NCBI GenBank assembly: GCA_027578815.1 | Contig: JANBTH010000399.1 | Span: forward strand, 1-18,188 | DNA from: Coemansia sp. RSA 1804 | Lineage: Eukaryota > Kickxellomycota > Kickxellomycetes > Kickxellales > Kickxellaceae | DNA: 18,188 nucleotides | Direction: 5' to 3' | In this document: positions 7,360-14,565 of the stretch, piece by piece | Layout of the letters: each line of letters starts with the position of its first letter | How positions within the stretch are numbered: the stretch's first letter is position 1 | Program-made: the position numbers and the translations under genes | Notes under the pieces: model-generated | What the model saw: the letters and a program-made list of their open reading frames with translations, nothing else | Told to the model about the DNA's origin: nothing | Databases searched by the model: none

Positions 7360-9117
7360 ATGGATGTAGGCAATACCACGTACTTGCTGAATGCGTTTAT
7401 CGAGGCAATTGCGCGGATCACCAGCTATGCGCTGACGGATCGGGAGAAGGAGTCGGTGGTGCAGGGGTTCCGGCAATTCCACGAGCGGCTGGAGCGGTTC
7501 AAGAGCAGCGCATCACTGCGGCAGCTGGCAATCGAGTCGAAGCGAAGACGCGAGGGCGGTGCCACATGCCACCACGATGGAAAAACATGCACACAGAACG
7601 CGATCCGTGGGTTCCTCAAGGCGTTTGTTGTTGGCTATGCCGTCAAGTACGTTCTGGATATTGCGCCGCACGCAATCTCGCTGAAGCTGTTTTCCAAGCC
7701 GTCGCTGCTGCTGCGCGGGTTTGGCCGCGACACTGCCAGCTTTGCGGTCTTTCTGTCTGCCGCCATCGGCTCATACAAGGCCATTCTATGCTCCATGCGC
7801 CACATGCTTGACGGCAAGACCAACGACTACACAAATGCGCTGGTTGCTGGCGTGGTCTCTGGCTTTATAGCCATCAAACTCGACCGCAACCGCTCGCGCC
7901 GCGTGGCCATTACGCTGTATATTGCATCGCGTGCTCTGCAGTACGGGTGTGTTTGGCTTGTCGACCGTTGGTGCGCGTTGCTGCAGAGGAAGGAAGACCA
8001 AATCCGTGGCAGATCACTCAAGCGCTCTCAATCGGCAGTTGATGTTCCTGGCAACGATACGCTTGCAGGCTCCTTAGGCAGAGCTGCAGGCAGAGATACA
8101 AGCAATGCGCAGCTCAAGAAGCCGGGATTAATGCAGCAGATGACGCGCACCAGTCCACCTGAGCAGCACGTCAGATGGAGCCCCGATGCGGTTGACAACA
8201 GCTGCGAAGCCAAGAAGAAGATCTGGCGCATCGAGCTGCTCAAGAAGGCAATCTCGGTTGTGCGCAAGTGCGCGCCCACTGCGCTGATGTCGGCGTCAGT
8301 CACAGCTATTGTATTTGTGTTGGTGTTCCACACAGAGGTCCTGCCACGCGGATATATGAACTTTTTGGGCAAGGCCAGCGGCTACGACCGCATCTATCCG
8401 CGCAAATCAGCCAGCGCCATTACCAGCGTCGGCAGCGAGGTTCTGCATGGACGGCACCACGGAGCCATCCCGCGCGGAACAACCACCAAAGAGTATCTGT
8501 CGACGCTGCCGCTGGCAAGGGACATTGTTCCGGCTGCCAGAGACGGAATTCGCCACAACTTTGTCGCATGCGGCATCTTCCATCCGCATACCACCAGCTG
8601 CGTCCACGGCATGCTTTCCACGGCGCTGGTAAGTTTCCCTTATGCGCTAAAGGTCTACGCTCCGCTAAATGCTGCTGTTCTGCTTATTTTTAAGCGTGCA
8701 AAGCTGCTCCGCGACCCACGGCATGCTCTTCTGGCGCTGGCCAAGTCGAGCGCCCGGAGCTCTCTGTTCTTTACCCTTCTTGTCCTTGGCATCGTCAATG
8801 GCTCGTGTATGGTGCGGTCACTTGTGGGCCGCGATACCTTTCTTGGGTATCTAGTAACCGGTGCAGTTGGCGGACTGTCTGTTCTTGTTGAGGCTCCCTC
8901 GCGGCGTGTTGAGCTTGCCATGTATTGCTTCTTGCGTGCTGTCGAAAATTTGTGGGATGTCGGCATCAAACGTGGCTGGTGGAAGAACATTCGCCATGCT
9001 GAGGTTGCTCTCTTTTCCGCTGCTATGGGAATTATGATGACCATCTACCAGAATGATCCAGCTACCATTGGGATTACTTACCATTCTATTCTTACACGTG
9101 TATTCGGTCGGAACTAG
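7360..9117 (+). CDS. TMEM135-like multi-pass membrane protein
   Basis: A single-exon gene for 585 residues. Likely membrane segments lie near 86-102, 126-145, 158-173, 183-200, 305-325, 433-446, 466-482, 494-511 and 550-564. A cytosolic-looking basic/Ser-rich stretch spans about 205-295. Two segments resemble each other and the Tim17/PMP24-like domain of TMEM135: ALVAGVVSGF...SRRVAITLYIASRAL (160-193) and YLVTGAVGGL...SRRVELAMYCFLRAV (497-528). CGIFHPHTTSC (404-414) matches the Cys-x-x-x-His-Pro...Cys element I associate with fungal members. Animal TMEM135 is linked to peroxisomes, mitochondrial division and lipid balance; the fungal role is not established. The ATG at 7360 is used because the following residues (YLLNAFIEAIARI) look like the usual start. 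A more distant Tim17-superfamily protein is the main alternative. Confidence 0.72.
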   Translation: MDVGNTTYLLNAFIEAIARITSYALTDREKESVVQGFRQFHERLERFKSSASLRQLAIESKRRREGGATCHHDGKTCTQNAIRGFLKAFVVGYAVKYVLDIAPHAISLKLFSKPSLLLRGFGRDTASFAVFLSAAIGSYKAILCSMRHMLDGKTNDYTNALVAGVVSGFIAIKLDRNRSRRVAITLYIASRALQYGCVWLVDRWCALLQRKEDQIRGRSLKRSQSAVDVPGNDTLAGSLGRAAGRDTSNAQLKKPGLMQQMTRTSPPEQHVRWSPDAVDNSCEAKKKIWRIELLKKAISVVRKCAPTALMSASVTAIVFVLVFHTEVLPRGYMNFLGKASGYDRIYPRKSASAITSVGSEVLHGRHHGAIPRGTTTKEYLSTLPLARDIVPAARDGIRHNFVACGIFHPHTTSCVHGMLSTALVSFPYALKVYAPLNAAVLLIFKRAKLLRDPRHALLALAKSSARSSLFFTLLVLGIVNGSCMVRSLVGRDTFLGYLVTGAVGGLSVLVEAPSRRVELAMYCFLRAVENLWDVGIKRGWWKNIRHAEVALFSAAMGIMMTIYQNDPATIGITYHSILTRVFGRN

Positions 9118-9331
9118 CGTTTTTCCTGTGAAATAACATGCGCTTAGAAATAATTGATACTTTTTGACCAGAAATCTTGCAGAAATTTCATATATTATGA
9201 CATACAACCAAGATAGTCATTACCGATTACTAGCCACTGCTATACTAGTCTTCCACGCCTATTATTCTCGAAAATAATCAATCCACTATACTACAGTATC
9301 CTCAATTACAATGGACATAGAGTTTTCTTGA
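9118..9331. other. Convergent 3' intergenic region (TMEM135-like / METTL16)
   Basis: The 214 bases between two converging stop codons are AT-rich and must hold both 3' UTRs. I find no exact AATAAA on either strand, so 3' end signals are presumably variant. Confidence 0.6.
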
Positions 9332-10726
9332 TCAGGCTTTTTTGCGCAAAATGTGGTTGTAAAGCGACATCAGAACGCTGCTACTATATCCCGGGTCAAG
9401 GTACATGTGAATGTGACAAGCTTCCTGGGTTTCAGGAACTATCCCGACTTTGAATTCTATAACAGGTTTGTTTTCAATATCGCCTGAAGCACTCTGCCCA
9501 TCCTGCTCGTTCTCCTCTTTATGCCGCTGCTGTCTTCGCCATTGCCGTGTCCACGTCTTCTTCACCGCTGAGCACTTGTAGCTAACAGTCATTTCAACCC
9601 CGCCAATATACTCCCTATCCATGATTCTCTTGCTTATCTGAAGTTCCTCCAATGTCGCCTCAAACCAGACACGAGCATCGTCAGCTGATTTCTGAACACC
9701 CAGACAGAACCTGGTCTTGTCAAGGAACGACCATGCAAGCACCCAACGGGTTGTGAGTCCTTGTATCAACGTGCCTTCGCTTATGTGTTTTGCTCCAGCA
9801 CCCCGGATCTTTGATTTTAACAACTTAAGGGTTCCCTTCTTGCCAACCATCGTCGTATACCACTTGACTCGGGTCTTGTGTATAACGCTCTCATTAACAA
9901 GTCTGGTTAAAAATGCCTCTTCTCCGCCTTCTGTGTACAGCTCGTCGTCCTTACCACTAGTATCTAGCGTCGGACGGCCAATCTGCTTCATCTGCCTCAG
10001 CTGTTGCCGCTCCGCAGGACTATCGTAGAACGGGGGATTGCACATACTAAATGTAAACACTGAATCGTCCGCATCGGCCTTCCAATCCAGTGGAAAATCC
10101 GTCCTGTCTATTGGCAATACCGTGTTGCGGTCGGGATTGAGATAAACATGGATTCTATCATCCAGCTCGTTTGCATGGACATTCTGTCTGGCCACAGACA
10201 CAGATGCATCGTTGATATCTGTACCCACAAACCTTGTGTTGCCTCCCATGTACCGCACTCCTAGAAGCGGATAGATACATGACGCACCAGTGCCAACATC
10301 CAATCCGCAGACAGTACTGCCTGGCCAAAACTCTTCGACAATGTTGCTTCTAAGCCATTTTATGTAATTCAATCGGTTGGCAACCGCTGGACAAAGGGCA
10401 TCATCCGGCAAAACAACATTCAAGTCAAAATAGACAAAAAGAAGAGCCTGATTTAGCACTCTTGTGGCACTTGCATTCTTAAAGTCGATTGTGTATCTAC
10501 TACATGTTGTTGTGGCGGAATTAGCGGTGGCGCCAGGGGTTCTGAGCGGCAAAAGATGCGCTTTCAGGCCAGGGTACTTTTCCGCAAGTCTTTCGTACGA
10601 TATATGCTCTGGCAGGTCATATGCTTTGCTCTTGGTTTGAGTGTCAACATCAGGTTGCGCATAGGACCGCTTCACTGTTGAAGAGGATGCGACTGCATCG
10701 TCGCTGTCCGTCTTTCGTTTCGACAT
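9332..10726 (-). CDS. METTL16: METTL16-family RNA N6-adenosine methyltransferase (U6 snRNA)
   Basis: A single-exon gene for 464 residues. The N-terminus (1-35) is polar, with KRK near the start. Residues 40-60 (LPEHISYERLAEKYPGLKAH) match the family RNA-binding module. NRLNYIKWLRSNI (117-129) precedes the S-adenosylmethionine site LDVGTGASCIYPLL (142-155). TDIN (169-172) is in the position of the acidic cofactor contact. NPPF (230-233) is the catalytic N6-adenine motif. YTEGGEEAFLTRLVNES (264-280) and TTRWVLAWSF (325-334) are also characteristic. A basic patch, KKTWTRQWRRQQRHK (389-403), precedes the C-terminal region. Human METTL16 and S. pombe Mtl16 methylate the U6 snRNA ACAGA-box adenosine that pairs with 5' splice sites; the same nuclear role is expected. 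The enzyme is normally absent from S. cerevisiae. The initiating ATG at 10726 is the first in frame. Confidence 0.94.
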   Translation of the reverse strand: MSKRKTDSDDAVASSSTVKRSYAQPDVDTQTKSKAYDLPEHISYERLAEKYPGLKAHLLPLRTPGATANSATTTCSRYTIDFKNASATRVLNQALLFVYFDLNVVLPDDALCPAVANRLNYIKWLRSNIVEEFWPGSTVCGLDVGTGASCIYPLLGVRYMGGNTRFVGTDINDASVSVARQNVHANELDDRIHVYLNPDRNTVLPIDRTDFPLDWKADADDSVFTFSMCNPPFYDSPAERQQLRQMKQIGRPTLDTSGKDDELYTEGGEEAFLTRLVNESVIHKTRVKWYTTMVGKKGTLKLLKSKIRGAGAKHISEGTLIQGLTTRWVLAWSFLDKTRFCLGVQKSADDARVWFEATLEELQISKRIMDREYIGGVEMTVSYKCSAVKKTWTRQWRRQQRHKEENEQDGQSASGDIENKPVIEFKVGIVPETQEACHIHMYLDPGYSSSVLMSLYNHILRKKA

Positions 10727-10981
10727 TCGCTATATGCGCCTTTTCTTTGTTCTCAATCCTTATAAGCTAAAAACATAAAACCAAAAAAGCAAAAAAAGGA
10801 TTACATATTCTAGTGTCCGGTTTGATCTCGCACAGCCCATCTGCATGCAATCGAAATCAGTGTGCCAAAGACTAAATAGAAGACTTGTATCTGTTATGGC
10901 TGCGGCATGTAGGCAAAAATGATAGCAATTAATCTGATAGAGTTTGTTTTGATTAGCATTAACGCTAGAACTATTTCCAAA

Positions 10982-11010
10982 CAAAGCAAGTTCTCTTTTT
11001 GCTTGCTTTG
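10982..11010. other. Stem-loop upstream of METTL16 (first of two)
   Basis: CAAAGCAAG (10982-10990) is perfectly complementary to CTTGCTTTG (11002-11010) around an 11-base loop. It lies about 255 bases upstream of the METTL16 start codon, so it is either in the promoter or a long leader. Confidence 0.5.
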
Positions 11011-11011
11011 G

Positions 11012-11032
11012 TGTTATTGTTATGTAATAACA
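11012..11032. other. Stem-loop upstream of METTL16 (second of two)
   Basis: TGTTATT (11012-11018) pairs with AATAACA (11026-11032) around a seven-base loop. It starts one base after the previous stem-loop ends, so the two would stack as neighbouring hairpins. Confidence 0.45.
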
Positions 11033-11110
11033 TTGAAGTAGCAGTTAAATTGAATAGGATAAATGTCGACCAAAAATAGATCGTGAACGTTGTTCTTACT
11101 AGTTGCAAGT

Positions 11111-11131
11111 TTTATTCTTTATTCTTTATTC
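11111..11131. repeat. Triple TTTATTC tandem repeat
   Basis: Three exact tandem copies of a seven-base unit in the DBP9-METTL16 spacer. It is simple-sequence DNA with no known role. Confidence 0.85.
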
Positions 11132-11922
11132 TTCCTGTATGTCATTTACAATAAACATAATCCGATTTTTCATGTTGTCTGTAGCAATGAACATTACCAA
11201 TAGGAAAAATAAATGATTGAAAATTTTGTCTTTCATACAAACCGCTGCCCAACACAGAGTGTATTCATTGTTTCTTGTTTTGCATTGAATGTAATCAAGT
11301 CTGGGGAGAAAAGCCAAAATACGAGTGAATAGAAATAGCGATGTATTGTTAATTGCGAAATAATGGCAGTATAGAAAAATACAAAAAAGAGAAATTCAAA
11401 CCCCGCGTTTCTTGGACGTGGTAGGCACATCTATCTTTTCAGTATCTCTCGATCGTCCTTGTTTCTATTTTCTATCTTCTATTTTCATTTCACTTTGCCA
11501 TCTACAGTGTAATAATTGCTCATAATTTTATATTTGTCTTTTTACTAATAGAGGTAAAAATGTATGCAGACAGGAGTATCTCAAATGCATCGCCTACGCT
11601 TCACAAAGCGCCAGATCCAGTGGTGTCATGTTTACTTTGTGGCAAGCATTTCTCATGTTATGGCATATATGAAAACCACTATTATGTGTGCTTCTGGGAT
11701 TTCGAGTCGAGAAAGTAAGAAAACAGAAGCAGGAGCTATACCGTATGAGAACAATGGGGAGGAGAAAATAATAGATACACAGTCGTTTCCAATCCCTAAT
11801 CAATTCTGTCCATCCTTCCAGAGAGCCAAGTGTTTGTCAGTTGTAAAAGAAAGATGGAGATGTGCGCAAAGTGACTAGCTTATTAACTGCACACAACATT
11901 TCGCACATTTTATGTTGCTTAT

Positions 11923-11928
11923 TTTATT
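11923..11928 (-). terminator. Candidate poly(A) signal of DBP9
   Basis: AATAAA on the minus strand, about 36 bases after the DBP9 stop codon. Spacing fits a polyadenylation signal, but the region is AT-rich. Confidence 0.45.
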
Positions 11929-11963
11929 ATTCTTCATCAATAAACAGAATATTCATATCCAAA

Positions 11964-13796
11964 TCACTTGCGTCTCCTGCCAAACGATTTCAACGGATCA
12001 CCGTTCTTGCGCGACCTCTTGTTAAACTTTTGCCGCTTCTCAGTCTTGTTAAACGGCACAAACCCAACATTCGGCGTCGTAGCGATACCGTCCGCCTGGG
12101 CAATACCAGCAATCTTGGGGACCATGTACTGCGGGATGTGCTTCATATGTGGCTTGACCTGGTCAGGGCGAAGCGCCTTGTCGTGGCGCAGAAAGTGGAG
12201 GTCCTTGGGCTTGTCCTCAAAATGAGCCTTCAGTTTCTCAGAATTGAGAATCTCCTGCTTGATCTCCTTGATCCTGGCCTCACGTATAGCAATCCTAGAG
12301 ATCAGGCCCAGGGCGTCGCTGGAGCGGTATCTAAATCCCTCGACCTGCTTCATGTCAAACTTGTACGGCTGGATCTCGCTTCCCTTCTTCCTCTGCTGCA
12401 CAGCGACGCGTTCAAAGACAGCCTCCTCCTTTTTGTACTCTGTCGACTTGGACTGTGCGTCTTCCCTAGTCACAAACGACAAACTCATTCCACGCCGCCC
12501 CGCGCGCGCCGTTCTGCCAACGCGGTGTGTGTATGCGCGGGCCGATAGCGGAAAGTCAAAGTTGATCACCGCTGCCACGTTCTTGAAGTCAATTCCGCGC
12601 GCAACGCCGTATTCCTTGTCATGCCCGCGCTTCCGCTTCTTTGATCCGTCCTTGCCTTTTTTGTCTTTCTTTGACGAGGTCTTGCCAGAGGTCGACTTTG
12701 CTTCATCTATTTCGCTCGGCTCACTCTCCTTCTCGTCCTTCGTCTCTGTGTCCATTGAATTATCGCCGTCCTTCTCATCAGCATCAGACTCCTCCTCGCC
12801 CTTGCCGTCGGCCTCACCCATCTTGTCGCTCTCGTCGGTGGCAATGATGTAGTCGTAGACCCCGCGATTGAACTCCTCAACAATGTGGTAGCGCGAATTG
12901 AGCGGAAGCTCGGAATTGAGAACACATGCGCGGATAGAAAACTTTTCCAAAAACAGCTTTAAGCGGTAGCTCCTATCGATGTCGTTGACAAACAAAATGC
13001 ATTTGCCTGCAATAAGGCGCAGTTTCAAAATAACGTAGGACAGCAGGAACTTCTCCTCCTCCGTGCACCGCACCACGTACTGCACAAGCGAGCTTTGCTC
13101 TTCCTTGTCGTCCTCCAGCGTGAGGATCGCTGGCTTTGACAGAAGAAGCTTTTTCAGGGCCTCGATGCCGTTGTTCAGCGTTGCGGAAAACAGCATTGTC
13201 TGGTGAATCTTGGGCAGATGGGGCGCCACGCCCTTGATGTCGTCCTCGTAACCAAACGACAGAACTAGATCAGCCTCATCGATTACCAGCGTCTCCAGGC
13301 TCTGCGAAAGATCAATCGTGCGCGCAGCCACGTGCTTCATGATCCCGGCAGGCGTAGAAACAACGATATCCGGATGCTCCGCCAGTAGCGACGACGCCTG
13401 GACATGTAGTTGCGTGGGTTTGGCTATATTGACCGTGGTTATCTCCTTACCACAGAACCTGCTCAGATCCTCAAAGTACTTGGTCACCTGCTCGGCCAGC
13501 TCGCGTGTGGGAACAAGCACAAGGGCGCGCGTCTGCCGCCGCTCCTCGCTGTTTATCGGAAGCGTCTCTTTGATATTCAGGATCTTGTGCAGAACTGGCA
13601 GACAGTATGCCGCCGTTTTGCCTGATCCCGTCTTGGCGCGGGCAAGCACGTCCTTGCCTGCTAGTGCTAGTGGAATCGCCTTTGCCTGTACGAGCGTCGG
13701 ATGAACTATCCCCATGCTTCCAAGCGCCCGAAGCAGACGGTCGTCCAAATCAAGCGACAGAAACGACGTCTGCTTGTCCAAAAGCGCCTTGTCCAT
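11964..13796 (-). CDS. DBP9: DEAD-box ATP-dependent RNA helicase Dbp9 (DDX56 family)
   Basis: A single-exon gene for 610 residues (yeast Dbp9 is about 594). Helicase motifs occur in order: Q motif ending PTLVQ (33-37), motif I AKTGSGKT (54-61), Ia PTREL (96-100), Ib STPAG (147-151), II DEAD (173-176), III SAT (204-206), a YDYIIATDE stretch (314-322), V GVARGIDF (397-404) and VI HRVGRTAR (424-431). All catalytic residues are present. Between IIATDE and GVARGIDF lies an acidic then Lys-rich insert (about 323-395), characteristic of the Dbp9/DDX56 branch and long here; it identifies the subfamily. The C-terminus (581-610) is strongly basic. In yeast Dbp9 acts in the nucleolus on 27S pre-rRNA during 60S ribosomal subunit assembly; the same role is expected. 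The ATG at 13796 is in good context (GCAATGG) and directly precedes the family N-terminus. Confidence 0.95.
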   Translation of the reverse strand: MDKALLDKQTSFLSLDLDDRLLRALGSMGIVHPTLVQAKAIPLALAGKDVLARAKTGSGKTAAYCLPVLHKILNIKETLPINSEERRQTRALVLVPTRELAEQVTKYFEDLSRFCGKEITTVNIAKPTQLHVQASSLLAEHPDIVVSTPAGIMKHVAARTIDLSQSLETLVIDEADLVLSFGYEDDIKGVAPHLPKIHQTMLFSATLNNGIEALKKLLLSKPAILTLEDDKEEQSSLVQYVVRCTEEEKFLLSYVILKLRLIAGKCILFVNDIDRSYRLKLFLEKFSIRACVLNSELPLNSRYHIVEEFNRGVYDYIIATDESDKMGEADGKGEEESDADEKDGDNSMDTETKDEKESEPSEIDEAKSTSGKTSSKKDKKGKDGSKKRKRGHDKEYGVARGIDFKNVAAVINFDFPLSARAYTHRVGRTARAGRRGMSLSFVTREDAQSKSTEYKKEEAVFERVAVQQRKKGSEIQPYKFDMKQVEGFRYRSSDALGLISRIAIREARIKEIKQEILNSEKLKAHFEDKPKDLHFLRHDKALRPDQVKPHMKHIPQYMVPKIAGIAQADGIATTPNVGFVPFNKTEKRQKFNKRSRKNGDPLKSFGRRRK

Positions 13797-14565
13797 TGCC
13801 TGCTGCTGGGAGGGGATGGTTCGCTCTCTTTTGTTGTAATGGGTGTTCCGCTAGTATAATAAAATGTTATCCACAAGCAGCAGGTCTACGCAGACGCCAA
13901 AGTATGAAAATGTCAACAGTAAAAAGAAGAAATAGAGGTATATATAACCAACATAAGAAGAAAGAAAAAGGACAAGCTACAAGCGCAGACAAAAGACAAG
14001 CAAGCTCATCAGTCCATGAATAAAAAAAGCAGAAAAATTAGAAAAAACATTGTGAAAAAATAATTCTGATCGCATAATAACAGCGATTTGCAATGGGAAT
14101 TAGTGCGAGTCAAATCGACGGATCAATAATATTTTTTTAATCTTCAATGGCTGGCAGAGATGTTTTTACACTTCATTTGGAACTGAAACGAACTGCTGGG
14201 AATTCACGCAACAATTCAAAATTCAGAGGAGGCGCTGTATATCACTATGTTTTCTTTTTATCTAAAAGATAACACCGCTCTCTGCAATTGCTCCCCTTGT
14301 ACATTTACCTCTGTTATTTTACTTTATTGTATTTTCATTAGCAGGCATGGCACTTTCCTCTCGCTAGAAGCAAGCAATACGCACCTTTACATTTCATTCC
14401 ACTCCAGCACGGCTGCCTGCCTGCCTGCCTGCCTGCCTGCCTTACCGACCACAACAAAGAAAAGAAAAGAAGAATCCGTCTGCTTTCTTTCCTGATATCC
14501 CGCGGAGTGCTATTGTTTTTGAATCGCAACAACACTCGGGGGCTGTCTGCTAACAGTTCGTTCGT
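13797..14565. promoter_or_regulatory. Divergent promoter region (DBP9 / PPR gene)
   Basis: The flanking genes diverge across 769 bases. A TATA-like TATATATA lies at 13939-13946, about 143 bases upstream of the DBP9 start and over 600 from the PPR start, so it would suit DBP9. Between 14020 and 14130 the DNA is A/T-run rich. Nearer the PPR gene are a CTGC tetranucleotide repeat and a purine-rich AAAGAAAAGA tract at about 14455-14472. A short upstream open frame begins at the ATG at 14247. No RNA gene was recognised. Confidence 0.5.
14413..14440. repeat. (CTGC)7 tetranucleotide microsatellite
   Basis: Seven uninterrupted CTGC units, followed by a partial CT, lie 126 bases before the PPR gene start codon, in its promoter or 5' leader. 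Perfect short units like this usually vary in copy number among strains. Confidence 0.97.

Larger units (their letters stand above)
10727..11963. other. Spacer between DBP9 and METTL16
   Basis: This 1.2 kb AT-rich region contains the METTL16 promoter and leader at the left and the DBP9 3' UTR at the right. Two stem-loops lie at 10982-11032, a triple heptamer at 11111-11131 and a pyrimidine-rich segment at about 11455-11495. A plus-strand open frame at 11564-11878 (104 codons) has no recognisable domain and biased, AT-rich codons; it is not annotated as a gene. No tRNA or snRNA was recognised. Confidence 0.55.

Noticed and set aside
11564..11878. Plus-strand 104-codon open frame in the DBP9-METTL16 spacer
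   Set aside because: There is no recognisable domain, codon choice is unlike the real genes here, and it lies in DNA expected to be DBP9 3' UTR and METTL16 upstream sequence. RNA evidence would be needed.
11862..12548. Plus-strand 228-codon open frame opposite the DBP9 3' part
   Set aside because: It is a codon-aligned antisense shadow of DBP9 with no domain.
14005..14010. GATGAG (PAC-like ribosome-biogenesis element) upstream of DBP9
   Set aside because: It is only six bases; the same word also occurs at 7089-7094 next to an unrelated gene, and no clear RRPE partner is present.
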